Of a stretch of 64,000 bases of DNA, positions 42,810 to 51,911 are shown in pieces (position 1 is the first letter of the stretch; the number at the start of each line of letters is the position of its first letter). The stretch comes from Ancylobacter sp. WKF20 (GTDB lineage Bacteria; Pseudomonadota; Alphaproteobacteria; Rhizobiales; Xanthobacteraceae): contig NZ_CP121679.1 of the NCBI RefSeq assembly GCF_029760895.1, positions 3,702,001 to 3,766,000 on the forward strand. Reading direction: 5' to 3'. A program made the position numbers and the translations under genes. The notes beneath the pieces were generated by a model. The model had not been told where the DNA came from. It saw nothing but the letters and a program-made list of their open reading frames with translations, and searched no databases.

Positions 42810-43364
42810 ATGAAGCGCGATCAGACCATGTTCGACGTACCGGCCCAGTTGGGGGTGCTGCGACGCTATGCGCGTTCGCTCACCCGCGACGACGCCGATG
42901 CGGAGGATCTCGTCCACGACGCGCTGGTTCGCGCCTATGAGAAGCGCGGCAGCTTTTCGCCCGAGCGCGCGGCGGCGAAGGGGTTGCGCGGCTGGCTCCT
43001 GTCCATCCTGCACAACACCTTCATCGACAAGCGCCGCGCCCGCCTGGCCGACGATGAACGCAGCCGCCGCGTGCTGGAGCTTGCCGAGCCGGCGGGCGAA
43101 CCGGCGCAGGAGCATCATGTGCGCCTCGCCCAGGTGCGCGAGGCCTTCATGCAGTTGCCGGAGGAGCAGCGCGCCGCGCTGCATCTCGTGGCGATTGAAG
43201 GCCTTGGCTATGCCGAGGCGGCGGCCGCGCTCGGCATTCCCGTGGGCACGCTGATGTCCCGCCTGTCCCGCGCCCGCGCCAGTTTGCGGGCGATGGAGGA
43301 AGGCGGGGCGGCGCGCCCGACCCATTTGCGACTTGTAGGAGGTGCGGATGAACCGTCCGCTTGA
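42810..43364 (+). CDS. ECF-type RNA polymerase sigma factor
   Basis: A 184-residue sigma-70 family factor with only regions 2 and 4. Region 2 (residues 10-75) reads LGVLRRYARSLTRDDADAEDLVHDALVRAYEK, including the core-binding DAEDLVHDAL motif. Region 4 (residues 105-160) has VREAFMQLPEEQRAALHLVAIEGLGYAEAAAALGIPVGTLMSRLSRAR, the -35-binding helix-turn-helix (both read in pieces). It directs polymerase to a small set of promoters and is held inactive by the membrane protein encoded next. An alternative start is ATG 42828. It overlaps the anti-sigma gene by 17 bases. Confidence 0.93.
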   Translation: MKRDQTMFDVPAQLGVLRRYARSLTRDDADAEDLVHDALVRAYEKRGSFSPERAAAKGLRGWLLSILHNTFIDKRRARLADDERSRRVLELAEPAGEPAQEHHVRLAQVREAFMQLPEEQRAALHLVAIEGLGYAEAAAALGIPVGTLMSRLSRARASLRAMEEGGAARPTHLRLVGGADEPSA

Positions 43365-44136
43365 TCCCGTCTCCGATGACGACCTGCAGGCCTATGTCGA
43401 TGACGAGCTGAACGTCGCCCGCCGTATCGATGTCGAGGCGTATCTCAGCGTCCATCCGGCTGAGGCCTCGCGGGTGATGGCCGATCTGCGCATTCGCGAC
43501 GAACTGCGCCTTGCGCTGGCGGATACGCCGCGCTCGGTGCTAAGCGCCCCGGCGCGGCTGGCCACCGCCGATGCGGCGCGCCGGCTGGAAGGGGCGCTGT
43601 CGCGCGAGCGCTGGATGCGCCGGCTGCGCCTGGCCGCCTCGGTCGCGCTGCTCATCGGCGCGGGCTGGCTGGCGCATGGGCAGTTCGGTCCGCTCGGTGT
43701 GAGCCGGGTCGTCGCCTCCGATCTGCCGCCGGCCTATCTGGAGGATGCGGTGCGCGCGCACCGCACCAGCCAGCTGCGCGCCGGCATGAGTTCGCAGCCC
43801 GGCTCTGCCGCCTATGACCCGGCGGAGATCCGAGCCGCGACCGCCATCGTCGTTCCGCAGCTGCCGGAGGACTGGCAGGTCTCGGACGTCCAGGTCTTCC
43901 CGTCGGCCTTCGGTCCGAGCGTGGAAGTCGCTGTGAAGACAAAAGATTTCGGCGCCGTGTCGCTGTTCGCCGTCCGGCCGGGCAGTTTCGACGTGGTGCC
44001 GGCCACCACTGTTCCGCGGGAAGACCTCAACGCCGCCTATTGGCAGGTCGGGGAGGTCGCCTATGCCCTGGTCGCCCAGGGCGAGACCCGCGAACTCGAT
44101 CGGGCAGCCGCCGCTCTGGCGCGCTCGCTCTACTGA
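43348..44136 (+). CDS. Membrane-bound anti-sigma factor
   Basis: A 262-residue protein, anti-sigma in layout. The cytoplasmic N terminus (MNRPLDPVSDDDLQAYVDDELNVARRIDVEAYL in part) is the DDDLQAYVDDEL motif of transmembrane anti-sigma factors. A single helix, LRLAASVALLIGAGWLAHG near residue 94, crosses the inner membrane, and the periplasmic C-terminal domain (residues 115-262) would sense a signal. No His-x3-Cys-x2-Cys zinc site is present. The start at 43348 has AGGAGG seven bases upstream. The 17-base overlap with the sigma gene keeps the pair in balance. The signal is unknown. Confidence 0.88.
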   Translation: MNRPLDPVSDDDLQAYVDDELNVARRIDVEAYLSVHPAEASRVMADLRIRDELRLALADTPRSVLSAPARLATADAARRLEGALSRERWMRRLRLAASVALLIGAGWLAHGQFGPLGVSRVVASDLPPAYLEDAVRAHRTSQLRAGMSSQPGSAAYDPAEIRAATAIVVPQLPEDWQVSDVQVFPSAFGPSVEVAVKTKDFGAVSLFAVRPGSFDVVPATTVPREDLNAAYWQVGEVAYALVAQGETRELDRAAAALARSLY

Positions 44137-44169
44137 CCCTGACGGGTCGTTTTCTCGATGGAGAGAGAC

Positions 44170-44892
44170 ATGAACACGCCGAATTTCGGCTACCAGTGGC
44201 AGACCGCGTCGCGCGGCATCGACCAGGCCGTCTTCGACGAGGGCCTGCGCCGCCACATGCTGCGCGTGTACAACTACATGGCGCTCGGCCTCGTCATCAC
44301 CGGCGCCGTGGCCTTTATCGTCGGCACCACGCCGGCGCTTTACGTGCCGATCTTCTCCACCCCGCTGAAGTGGGTGGTGATGCTCGCCCCGATCGCCTTC
44401 GTGCTGTTCTTCTCGTTCCGCATCCAGTCGATGTCGGCCAGCGCGGCGCAGTCCATGTTCTGGGCCTTCTGCGCGGTGATGGGTCTGTCCATGGCGTCGA
44501 TCTTCCTGGTGTTCACCGGCACCTCGATCGCGCGGACCTTCTTCATCGCCGCGACCATGTTCGGTGCGACCAGTCTTTATGGCTATACCACCAAGCGTGA
44601 TCTGTCGCAGTTCGGCTCGTTCCTGATCATGGGCCTGATCGGCGTCGTCATCGCCAGCGTGGTCAACATCTTCCTCGGCTCGACGATGCTGCAATTCATC
44701 GTCTCCGTGGTGGGTATTCTTGTGTTCGTCGGTCTGACGGCTTGGGATACGCAGAGCATCAAGGAGCAGTACGCCGACAACTTCGATGCGGAATCGCAGC
44801 AGAAGCTCGCTGTGTTCGGCGCGCTGTCGCTCTATCTCAACTTCGTCAACATCTTCCAGCTTCTGCTCAACCTCGCGGGCGAGCGGGAGTGA
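44170..44892 (+). CDS. Bax inhibitor-1/YccA family membrane protein
   Basis: A 240-residue inner-membrane protein of the BI-1 (TMBIM) family with seven hydrophobic helices. Signature parts are YNYMALGLVITGAVAFIVG near the start, SFRIQSMSASAAQSMFWAFCAVMGLS in the middle and VGLTAWDTQSIKEQYAD with its conserved Asp, ending in LYLNFVNIFQLLLNL. Bacterial BI-1 proteins are pH-sensitive calcium leak channels or modulate membrane protease FtsH. The ATG at 44170 has GGAGAGAG six bases upstream. It starts 33 bases after the anti-sigma gene, so it may belong to the same regulon. Confidence 0.93.
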   Translation: MNTPNFGYQWQTASRGIDQAVFDEGLRRHMLRVYNYMALGLVITGAVAFIVGTTPALYVPIFSTPLKWVVMLAPIAFVLFFSFRIQSMSASAAQSMFWAFCAVMGLSMASIFLVFTGTSIARTFFIAATMFGATSLYGYTTKRDLSQFGSFLIMGLIGVVIASVVNIFLGSTMLQFIVSVVGILVFVGLTAWDTQSIKEQYADNFDAESQQKLAVFGALSLYLNFVNIFQLLLNLAGERE

Positions 44893-44918
44893 GATTGGAC
44901 GAAGCGAGGGTATCCGTG

Positions 44919-45695
44919 ATGAACGACCAGGATCGCCAAGCTATTGACGGGCTTTTCGAAAAGCTCGTCGAGGCGGAACGCCGCTCGCCCCCGCGCGACG
45001 GGCAGGCCGAGGGCTACATCGCCGAGCGCATCGCCCGCCAGCCGGCGGCGCCCTACCTGATGGCGCAGACCATCGTGATGCAGGACTACGCCCTTCAGCA
45101 GGCGCAGGCGCGCATCGAGGAGCTGGAGCGTCAGGCCGAAGAGGTGGAGCGTCAGGCCAGTGAGTCGCGTCCGGCCAGCTCCGGCGGGCTGTTCGGCAGC
45201 CTGTTCGGCTCGGGTGCGACGCCGGCCCGGCGCGGCTCGGTCCCGTCCATGCCGCGCACGACCAGCACCGCCTTCGGCTCGGGCGCCGGCGCGGCGGCGG
45301 GGGCTTCCTCCCCCGCCTGGGGCGGCGCGCCCACGGCACAGCCGGGACAGCCCGGCTATGGCCAGCCCGGCATGGGAGCTCCCGGCATGGGGCAGCCGGG
45401 GATGGCCCAGCAGCCCGGCGCCTTCGGCCGGCCGGGCTTTGGCGGCGGTGGCGGCGGGTTCCTCGCCGGCGCGGCGCAGACGGCGATGGGCGTGGCGGGC
45501 GGCGTGCTTCTGGGCAGCGCCATTTCCAGCATGCTCTCCGGCGGCGAGGCGAAAGCCGCGGAAGCGCCGGCCGAGCCGGCGGCGGATGCGCCTGCCGACA
45601 ATGCGGCCGATGCGGGCGCCGACGACATCAACGCCGCCGATGAAGGCGGCTGGTTCGACGGCGGCGGCTGGTTCGGCGGCGACGAAGAGATTTGA
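44919..45695 (+). CDS. DUF2076 family protein
   Basis: A 258-residue protein of the DUF2076 family, typical of Hyphomicrobiales. The N terminus (MNDQDRQAIDGLFEKLVEAERRSPPRD in part) and the coiled coil around ALQQAQARIEELERQAEEVERQ (residues 60-85) are conserved. The middle is low-complexity Gly/Pro/Ala with GQPGM-type repeats, followed by GGGGGFLAGAAQTAMGVAGGVLLGSAISSML, a hydrophobic segment near residue 190, and an acidic end with GGWFDGGGWFGGDEEI. Possibly membrane-attached and envelope-related; function unknown. It begins 26 bases after the BI-1 gene and ends before a strong terminator. Confidence 0.85.
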   Translation: MNDQDRQAIDGLFEKLVEAERRSPPRDGQAEGYIAERIARQPAAPYLMAQTIVMQDYALQQAQARIEELERQAEEVERQASESRPASSGGLFGSLFGSGATPARRGSVPSMPRTTSTAFGSGAGAAAGASSPAWGGAPTAQPGQPGYGQPGMGAPGMGQPGMAQQPGAFGRPGFGGGGGGFLAGAAQTAMGVAGGVLLGSAISSMLSGGEAKAAEAPAEPAADAPADNAADAGADDINAADEGGWFDGGGWFGGDEEI

Positions 45696-45729
45696 CCCTT
45701 CCCTCGGATCCCCCGTGGATCCTCTCCTT

Positions 45730-45757
45730 GGGGCCGGTTCACGCCGGCCCCATTTTT
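45730..45757 (+). terminator. Rho-independent terminator after the sigma/anti-sigma/BI-1/DUF2076 genes
   Basis: GGGGCCGG (45730-45737) pairs with CCGGCCCC (45744-45751) around a six-base loop, followed by ATTTTT. It marks the end of the DUF2076 transcript, 35 bases after the stop codon. Confidence 0.85.
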
Positions 45758-45906
45758 CTGTCGCCAGCTCGGTTGCCGGGCCAGCGAGGCTCCGTGCCCT
45801 CGGCTTTGTGAGCGAGCTTTCCGCCGGGCATCCGGGAAAGTCCGGTTGTCGGACGGGGCTCAGCCGCTAGCGTCGCTTTTCGCTCACGCAACGGAAGGCG
45901 CCCGCC

Positions 45907-48600
45907 ATGACCCTCGCCGATCCCGCGCACGCCCCCGAGGCCCGCTGGCACGCGCTGAGCCACACCGACGTCGCCGCGCGGCTGGACGCCCCCGCCACGG
46001 GGCTTCCCACCGAGGAGGCGCGCCGTCGCCTCGCCGCGCATGGGCCGAACGCGCTGCCGGAGCCCAAAGGGCCCTCGCCGCTCCGCCGCTTCCTCGCCCA
46101 GTTCAACAATGCGCTGATCTACTTCCTGCTGGCCGGCGCGGTCGCGGCGCTGATTCTCGGCCATTATGTCGATGCCGGCGTCATCATCGCGGTGGTGCTG
46201 GCGAACGCCATCGTCGGCTTCGTGCAGGAGGGGCGGGCCGAAGAGGCGCTGCGGGGGATCCGCAATCTGGTCGCGCCGCACGCCAACGTCATTCGTGCCA
46301 GCCAGCGTCAGAGCATCGCCGCGCGCGATCTTGTGCCCGGCGACCTCGTGCTGCTGGAGGCGGGCGACCGGGTGCCGGCCGATACCCGGCTGATCGAGGC
46401 GCGGGGCATGCTGATCGACGAGGCGATGCTGACCGGCGAATCGCTCGCCGCGCAGAAGCGTGAGGCGCCCGCCCCGGCGGAGGCGCCGCTCGGTGACCGG
46501 CACTCCATGGCATTCTCCGGCACGACGGTCGCGGCCGGGCAGGGGACCGGCATCGTCGTCGCCACGGGGGCGCGCACGCAGATCGGCCGCATCGGCACGC
46601 TGATGGCGGGGGTCGAGCCCATGGCGACGCCCCTGCTGCGCGAGATCGACGCCTTTGCCCGCCGCTTCACCGGCGCGGTGCTGATCGCCGGCGGCGTGCT
46701 GTTCCTCGTTGCCGTGCTGCTGCGCGGCTATGGCTGGAGCGAGGCGCTGATGGCGGTGGTGGCGCTCGCGGTCGGCGTGGTGCCGGAGGGGCTGCCGGCG
46801 GTCATCACCATTACCCTCGCCATCGGCGTGCGCCGCATGGCCCGGCGCAACGCGGTGATCCGTCTCCTGCCGGCGGTGGAGACGCTGGGCGCGACCTCGA
46901 TCATCTGCTCGGACAAGACCGGCACGCTCACCCGCAACGAGATGACGGCGCGCCGGCTCTTCGTTCCCGGCGACGCCGTATCGGTGGCCGCCATTGACGT
47001 CTCCGGTATCGGCTACGCGCCGGAGGGCGAGCTGAGCGGGCCGGAGGCGTCGGGCGCCGCCGTGGAGGCGCTGCTGCGCTGCGGGCTGCTGTGTAATGAC
47101 GCGCATCTGCGCGCCGAGGCGGGCCATTGGCACGCCGAGGGTGATCCAATGGAGGCGGCGCTGGTGGCGCTTGCCGTGAAGGGCGGGCTGGTGCCGGCCT
47201 TTGAGCGCGGGGCGTGGCAGCGGCTCGACGCCATCCCTTTCGATGCCGCCTATCGTTTCATGGCGGTGCTGGCGCGCGGGCCGTCCGGCGAGGCGGTCAT
47301 CTTCGCGAAGGGCGCACCGGAGGCGGTGCTGGCGCTCTGCGCGGGGGAGGGTGAAGCGCGCTGGGGCGCCGCCATCGAGGCGACGGCCCGGCAGGGCGAG
47401 CGGTTGCTCGGCTTTGCCGCGAGGCGCCTGACCGACACCGGGAGCGGTCGCCTCGCCTTCAGCGACCTTGAGGACATGGAGTTCCTCGGTCTGGTCGGCT
47501 TCATCGACCCGCCGCGTGCCGAGGCCATGGCGGCCATCGCCGAGTGCCAGACCGCCGGCATCGGCGTGAAGATGATCACCGGCGACCACGGGGCGACCGC
47601 CCAGGCCATCGCCCGCCAGCTCGGGCTCGGCGCCGAGCCGCGGGTGATGACGGGCGCGGAGGTGGATGCCACCGACGATGACGCCCTTATCGGCCGGGCG
47701 AAGGAGACAACGGTGTTCGCCCGCACCAGCCCGGAGAACAAGCTGCGCATCGTGCGTGCGCTGCAGACGGCTGGCGCGGTGGTGGCGATGACCGGCGACG
47801 GGGTGAATGACGCGCCCTCGCTCAAACAGGCCGATGTTGGCATCGCCATGGGCCGCAAGGGCACCGAGGCCGCCAAGCAGGCCGCCGAGGTGGTACTGCT
47901 CGATGACAATTTCGCCTCCATCGTCGCGGCGGTGAAGGAGGGGCGCACCGTCTATGACAACATCCGCAAGATGATCGCCTGGACCCTGCCGACCAATGGC
48001 GGCGAGGTGCTGGGCGTCGTCGTCGCCATTCTCATCGGCGCGACGCTGCCGATGTCACCGGCGCAGATCCTCTGGCTCAACCTCATCCTCAGCGTGACGC
48101 TGGGCCTTGCGCTGGCCTTCGAGCCGACCGAGCCCGGCACCATGGCGCGCCCCCCGCGCCCGGCACGGGCGAGCCTGCTCACGCCCTTCATGATCTGGCG
48201 CATCGCGCTGGTGTCGCTGCTGTTCATGCTGGCGTCCTTCGCCATCCTGCATCTGGCGCTGGCGCGCGGGCAGGATCTCGCCACCGCCCGCACGCTGGTG
48301 GTGAACACCATCGTGGTGATGGAGATCTTCTACCTGTTCAATGTGCGCTTTCTGCACATGACGTCGCTCACCTGGCGCGGGGCGCTCGGCACGCGGGCGG
48401 TGCTGATCGCGCTGGCGGGGGTGACGCTGGCGCAGTTCGCCTTCACCTACGCGCCGCCGCTGCAGGCGGTGTTCGACACGCGACCCGTCAGCTTCCTCGA
48501 CGGGGTGATGGTGGTGGGCGTCGGCGTGCTGCTGATGGTCGTGCTGGAAGCCGAGAAGGCCGTGCTGCGCCGGCTCGGCCTGTTCCGCGACGAGCTGTGA
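45907..48600 (+). CDS. Cation-transporting P-type ATPase (P2 type)
   Basis: An 897-residue membrane pump of the P2 class (calcium, sodium/potassium or magnesium types). An N-terminal cation-ATPase domain (residues 12-70) precedes ten hydrophobic helices. Actuator motif TGES lies in EAMLTGESLAAQK near residue 178, the M4 motif is VPEGLPAVITIT near residue 298, phosphorylation site DKTGTLT near residue 338, and the hinge motifs are MITGDH and MTGDGVNDAP. The M4 PEGL motif is that of calcium pumps of the PMR1/SERCA sort, so a divalent cation, likely Ca2+ or Mn2+, is favoured but not proven. The start at 45907 gives the full domain. It stands alone, between a terminator and a convergent NlpC/P60 gene. 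Confidence 0.94.
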   Translation: MTLADPAHAPEARWHALSHTDVAARLDAPATGLPTEEARRRLAAHGPNALPEPKGPSPLRRFLAQFNNALIYFLLAGAVAALILGHYVDAGVIIAVVLANAIVGFVQEGRAEEALRGIRNLVAPHANVIRASQRQSIAARDLVPGDLVLLEAGDRVPADTRLIEARGMLIDEAMLTGESLAAQKREAPAPAEAPLGDRHSMAFSGTTVAAGQGTGIVVATGARTQIGRIGTLMAGVEPMATPLLREIDAFARRFTGAVLIAGGVLFLVAVLLRGYGWSEALMAVVALAVGVVPEGLPAVITITLAIGVRRMARRNAVIRLLPAVETLGATSIICSDKTGTLTRNEMTARRLFVPGDAVSVAAIDVSGIGYAPEGELSGPEASGAAVEALLRCGLLCNDAHLRAEAGHWHAEGDPMEAALVALAVKGGLVPAFERGAWQRLDAIPFDAAYRFMAVLARGPSGEAVIFAKGAPEAVLALCAGEGEARWGAAIEATARQGERLLGFAARRLTDTGSGRLAFSDLEDMEFLGLVGFIDPPRAEAMAAIAECQTAGIGVKMITGDHGATAQAIARQLGLGAEPRVMTGAEVDATDDDALIGRAKETTVFARTSPENKLRIVRALQTAGAVVAMTGDGVNDAPSLKQADVGIAMGRKGTEAAKQAAEVVLLDDNFASIVAAVKEGRTVYDNIRKMIAWTLPTNGGEVLGVVVAILIGATLPMSPAQILWLNLILSVTLGLALAFEPTEPGTMARPPRPARASLLTPFMIWRIALVSLLFMLASFAILHLALARGQDLATARTLVVNTIVVMEIFYLFNVRFLHMTSLTWRGALGTRAVLIALAGVTLAQFAFTYAPPLQAVFDTRPVSFLDGVMVVGVGVLLMVVLEAEKAVLRRLGLFRDEL

Positions 48601-48603
48601 GGC

Positions 48604-49455
48604 TCAGAGCCGGCGCACGCTGCGCAGGGGCGTGCCGCTGGCCTCGATGCGGGCGAGCGCCGCGCCGAGCGGCTCGCGCACCACGGACATGAAGAAGGCG
48701 GTGGCGTGGAGCAGCGTCTCCCCGTCCTCGACGATGCCGACATGGCCGGGCCAGAACAGCAGGTCGCCGCGCCCGAGCGCGGTGAGATCGCCGTCGAAGG
48801 CAAGAGCGGCGCCGAGCGCCTTTTCCTGCATGTCGCTATCGCGCGGGCAGGCGATGCCGCAGGCGGTGAGCGCCATTTGCACGAGGCCCGAACAGTCGAG
48901 CCCGAGGCTGGAGCGCCCGCCCCAGAGATAGGCGGCGCCGAGATAGCGCGCAGCCTGCGCGACGACATCGCCCTCCACCACATCGAGCGGGGCGAGATGG
49001 GCGCTGAAGATGAAACCGCCTTCCGCCGTCACGCTGAACCGCTCGCGCGCCTCGACCACGATGACCCGGCTGCCGAGCGAGAGCAGGCCCTGCGGCGGCA
49101 GCTTGATCGAGGGACCGGCGAAGACCGGCGTGCGCAGCGCCACGACCTTGTGGGTGGCGGGTGCCGCCACCGGGCCGAGCGCTTCCGCCGGCAGCCACCC
49201 GACATAGCCGTCGCCATCAAGCTGGCCCCAGGCCCAGCCTTCCTCGGTGAATTCGTAGATCGTCGCCGTCTCGCCGAACAGCGCCTCGGTGGTCAGCGGC
49301 GCGTCGGGGGCGGGCTCCTTGCGCACCGGAGCGGCGGGATGCACGACGCGGTAGGCCGTGCCCTCCACATAACGCGGCGCCTCGATAAGGCCGCGCAGGT
49401 GGGCGGCGGCGAGGTCCGGCCGGGCGGGGGTGAGGCGCGGATCGAGTTCGGTCAC
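48604..49455 (-). CDS. NlpC/P60 family peptidase with SH3-like domains
   Basis: A 283-residue cell-wall peptidase of the C40 family. Residues 40-130 form bacterial SH3-like modules (AYRVVHPAAPVRKEPAPDAPLTTEALFGE in part and WGQLDGDGYVGWLPAEAL). The catalytic domain starts near 160 with AARYLGAAYLWGGRSSLGLDCSGLVQMAL, with the catalytic Cys in LDCSGL, and the His in WPGHVGIVEDGETLLHA. These enzymes cut peptidoglycan peptide cross-links, but no signal peptide is seen here, so it may work inside the cell, as in other alphaproteobacteria where it turns over muropeptides. It is 26 bases downstream of marR, on the same strand. Confidence 0.92.
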   Translation of the reverse strand: MTELDPRLTPARPDLAAAHLRGLIEAPRYVEGTAYRVVHPAAPVRKEPAPDAPLTTEALFGETATIYEFTEEGWAWGQLDGDGYVGWLPAEALGPVAAPATHKVVALRTPVFAGPSIKLPPQGLLSLGSRVIVVEARERFSVTAEGGFIFSAHLAPLDVVEGDVVAQAARYLGAAYLWGGRSSLGLDCSGLVQMALTACGIACPRDSDMQEKALGAALAFDGDLTALGRGDLLFWPGHVGIVEDGETLLHATAFFMSVVREPLGAALARIEASGTPLRSVRRL

Positions 49456-49481
49456 GGAAGTCCTCGTACAGGCGCAGCCGG

Positions 49482-49829
49482 TCAGCGCAGATGGCGGGCG
49501 ACGGCGACGACCTGGTCGCCCAGCTTTTCCAGATACAGCGCGCCGTCAACCGTGCGCTGGATGATGACGTTGCGCTTGTCCGCCTCGTCGCGGCGGCGCG
49601 AGACGAGGCCGAGCGCGCCCATCGTGTCGAGGGCGCGGGTGATGACCGGCTTGGTCACGCCGAGGCGAGCGGCGAGGCCGCGCACCGTGTGCGGCGGGGC
49701 TTCGAGATAGACGCAGAGCAGGATGGCGAGCTGGCGCGGGCTGAGGTCGGGCGCGTCATCGCGCACCTGCGCGAGCGACAGCTCGTGCAGCAGGCGCAGC
49801 GCCTGCGATGGGCGCAACTCGACCGCCAT
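49482..49829 (-). CDS. MarR family transcriptional regulator
   Basis: A 115-residue DNA-binding protein, shorter than the usual 140-150 residues of MarR. It consists mostly of the winged helix-turn-helix: DLSPRQLAILLCVYLEAPPHTVRGLAARLGVTKPVITRALDTMGALGLVSRRRDEADKRNVI in part, with the Asp-x-Arg wing of the family. The flanking dimer helices are short. It may repress itself and the NlpC/P60 gene that follows. Start at 49829 follows the usual MAVELRPSQ. The ligand is unknown. Confidence 0.86.
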   Translation of the reverse strand: MAVELRPSQALRLLHELSLAQVRDDAPDLSPRQLAILLCVYLEAPPHTVRGLAARLGVTKPVITRALDTMGALGLVSRRRDEADKRNVIIQRTVDGALYLEKLGDQVVAVARHLR

Positions 49830-49913
49830 GGTCCGAACCTCGTTGGCCCCGTAACGCTAATCGTTACGGCTGCGGATTGTTCGTACCATGCGGCGGCCTG
49901 CGCCAACAATTCC

Positions 49914-51293
49914 TTAACGCGCGTAACGCTCCGCCAGCAGGGCGTCGAGGGCACGGATGGTCTGCGCCTCGCCCCCCTCTGGCCGGCCCGGCCGGTTGGA
50001 CGGGTTCCAGGCGTAGATATCGAGATGCAGCCAGCTTCCCGCCCGCTCGACGAAGCGCTGGAGGAACAGCGCGGCGGTGATGGAACCGGCAAAGCCGCCG
50101 CCGGGCGCGTTGTTCATGTCGGCGATCGGGCTGTCGAGCATGGAGGCATAGGGTCGCCACAGCGGCATGCGCCAGAGCGGATCGGCCTCCGCCGTCGCGT
50201 GGCGGGCGAGGTCGAGGGCCAGCGTGTCGTCATCCGTATAGGCGGGCGGCAGCTGCGGGCCGAGCGCGACGCGGGCGGCGCCGGTGAGGGTGGCGAAGTC
50301 GATCAGCAGCTCCGGGGCTTCCTCATCGGCCAGCGCCAGCGCGTCGGCGAGGATCAGCCGGCCCTCCGCATCGGTGTTGCCGATCTCGACCGAGAGGCCC
50401 TTGCGCGAGGGCAGGATGTCGCCCGGCCGGAACGAGGCGCCGGACACCGCATTCTCCACCGCCGGCACGATGAGGCGCAGGCGGATGGGCAGGTTGCGGC
50501 CCATGATCATCTGGGCGAGGCCGATAGCGCTCGCCGCGCCGCCCATGTCCTTCTTCATCAGCAGCATGCCGGCGGACGGCTTGATGTCGAGCCCGCCGGT
50601 GTCGAAGGCCACGCCCTTGCCGACCAGCGTGACCTTCGGCGCGTCCTCGTCGCCCCAGGCGAGGTCGATGAGGCGCGGCGCGCGCGGGCTGGCGCGGCCG
50701 ACGGCATGGACCATCGGGAAATTGGCGGCGAGCAGATCATCGCCCGTCGTCACCCGGACGCTGCCGCCGAAGCGCGCGGCCAGCGTGCGCACGGCAGCCT
50801 CGATCTCGGCCGGGCCGAGGTCGTTGGCGGGCGTGTTGACGAGATCGCGGGTGAGCGTCACCGCCTCCGCCGTGCGCTCCAGCGCCGCCTTGTCGACGCC
50901 CTCGGGCACAACGAGACGGATGGCCGGCTGGCTGCGCTTGCGGTAGCGCGTGAAGCGGTAGGCGCCGAGCAGCAGGCCGAGCGCGGCAAGGCGCGGGTCC
51001 GCCGGGGCGCGTTCCAGAACATAATCGCCGGCGGGCAGGGAGGTGGCGAGCTTGCCGAAGGCGAGCGGGTCGCGCGGGGCTTCCTCGCAGCCGAACAGCA
51101 CGCCGGCAATGCTGCCATCGGCCGCCGGCAGGACGAGGAGCGCGCCGGGCTCGGCCTTGAAGCCGGTCGCTTCGCCGAAAGCGAGCGCGGGGGCGGGCAG
51201 GCCCTTGGCCACCTCGCGCCAGTTCTGCGGCGTCACGCACCAGATCGGGCGGGGATTGGCGGCCTCCGAGGCGGTGATCAGCGTGGCGGCCAT
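49914..51293 (-). CDS. Leucyl aminopeptidase family (M17) protein
   Basis: A 459-residue two-metal aminopeptidase of the M17 family, cutting N-terminal residues from peptides in the cytoplasm. The C-terminal catalytic domain has [35 protein letters not shown] (Lys and Asp ligands, read in part) near residue 220, [30 protein letters not shown] near residue 305 (NTDAEGR signature), and [15 protein letters not shown]. The N-terminal domain is smaller and divergent. It lies beyond the MarR-NlpC/P60 genes on the same strand, separated by 84 bases, a pairing with a cell-wall peptidase that may reflect peptide recycling. Confidence 0.92.
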   Translation of the reverse strand: [459 protein letters not shown]

Positions 51294-51320
51294 GATGTTC
51301 CCCTGTTGTGCGGGCGGCCG

Positions 51321-51911
51321 TCAGGCGACGGCGAGTTCAAACGCGCCGTTCTCGACCATGTAGACCGCGCCCTGGCGCACGGGCAGGTCGACAGCCTGTT
51401 CCGGCGGCATGCCGGCGAGGACATGCAGCATGGCGCGCACGACGCCGCCATGGGTCACTACCACGCTGTCGGTGGTGATCTCGTTGATCGCCCCCATGAC
51501 GCGCTCGGTCAGCATGGCGTAGCTCTCCCCGCCCGGCGGCACGAAGTTCCACGGGTCGGTCTTGCGCACGGCGACGCTGGCGGGATCGCGGCGGCGCAGC
51601 TCGGTCCAGCTATAGCCTTCCCAGCGGCCGAAGCCGATTTCCTTCAGCCGCGCGTCGCGGCGGAACTCGTCCGGGGGCAGACCAAGCTCGGCGCGCAGGA
51701 TCGCCATGGTCTGCGAGGTCCGCCCGAGCGGGCTCGCCACATAGTCGAGCCCGGCCGCGCCGCCAGCGAGGCGGTCAACCACGCGCGCGGTCTTGGCCGC
51801 CTGCTCGCGGCCGAGATCGTTCAGCGGAATGTCGTGATGGCCCTGGAGACGCCCGGCGAGGTTCCAGTCGGTTTCGCCATGGCGAACGAGAAAAATGCGG
51901 CAGCGGCTCAT
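51321..51911 (-). CDS. Histidine phosphatase (phosphoglycerate mutase-like) family protein
   Basis: A 196-residue phosphatase of the histidine acid phosphatase superfamily. The catalytic motif FLVRHGETDWN lies near residue 7 (phospho-His in RHG), with the second His in VVVTHGGVVRAML near residue 152, and SPLGRTSQTM near residue 60. Substrates of such small proteins include phosphoglycerate, alpha-ribazole phosphate and others; not determined here. It overlaps the stop of the upstream secreted-protein gene by four bases. Together with fabI it makes a three-gene cluster on the minus strand. Confidence 0.9.
   Translation of the reverse strand: MSRCRIFLVRHGETDWNLAGRLQGHHDIPLNDLGREQAAKTARVVDRLAGGAAGLDYVASPLGRTSQTMAILRAELGLPPDEFRRDARLKEIGFGRWEGYSWTELRRRDPASVAVRKTDPWNFVPPGGESYAMLTERVMGAINEITTDSVVVTHGGVVRAMLHVLAGMPPEQAVDLPVRQGAVYMVENGAFELAVA

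Noticed and set aside
45739..47589. Open frame of about 616 codons opposite the P-type ATPase gene
   Set aside because: Antisense frame of a motif-complete ATPase gene, Arg/His-rich, and crossing the terminator at 45730-45757.
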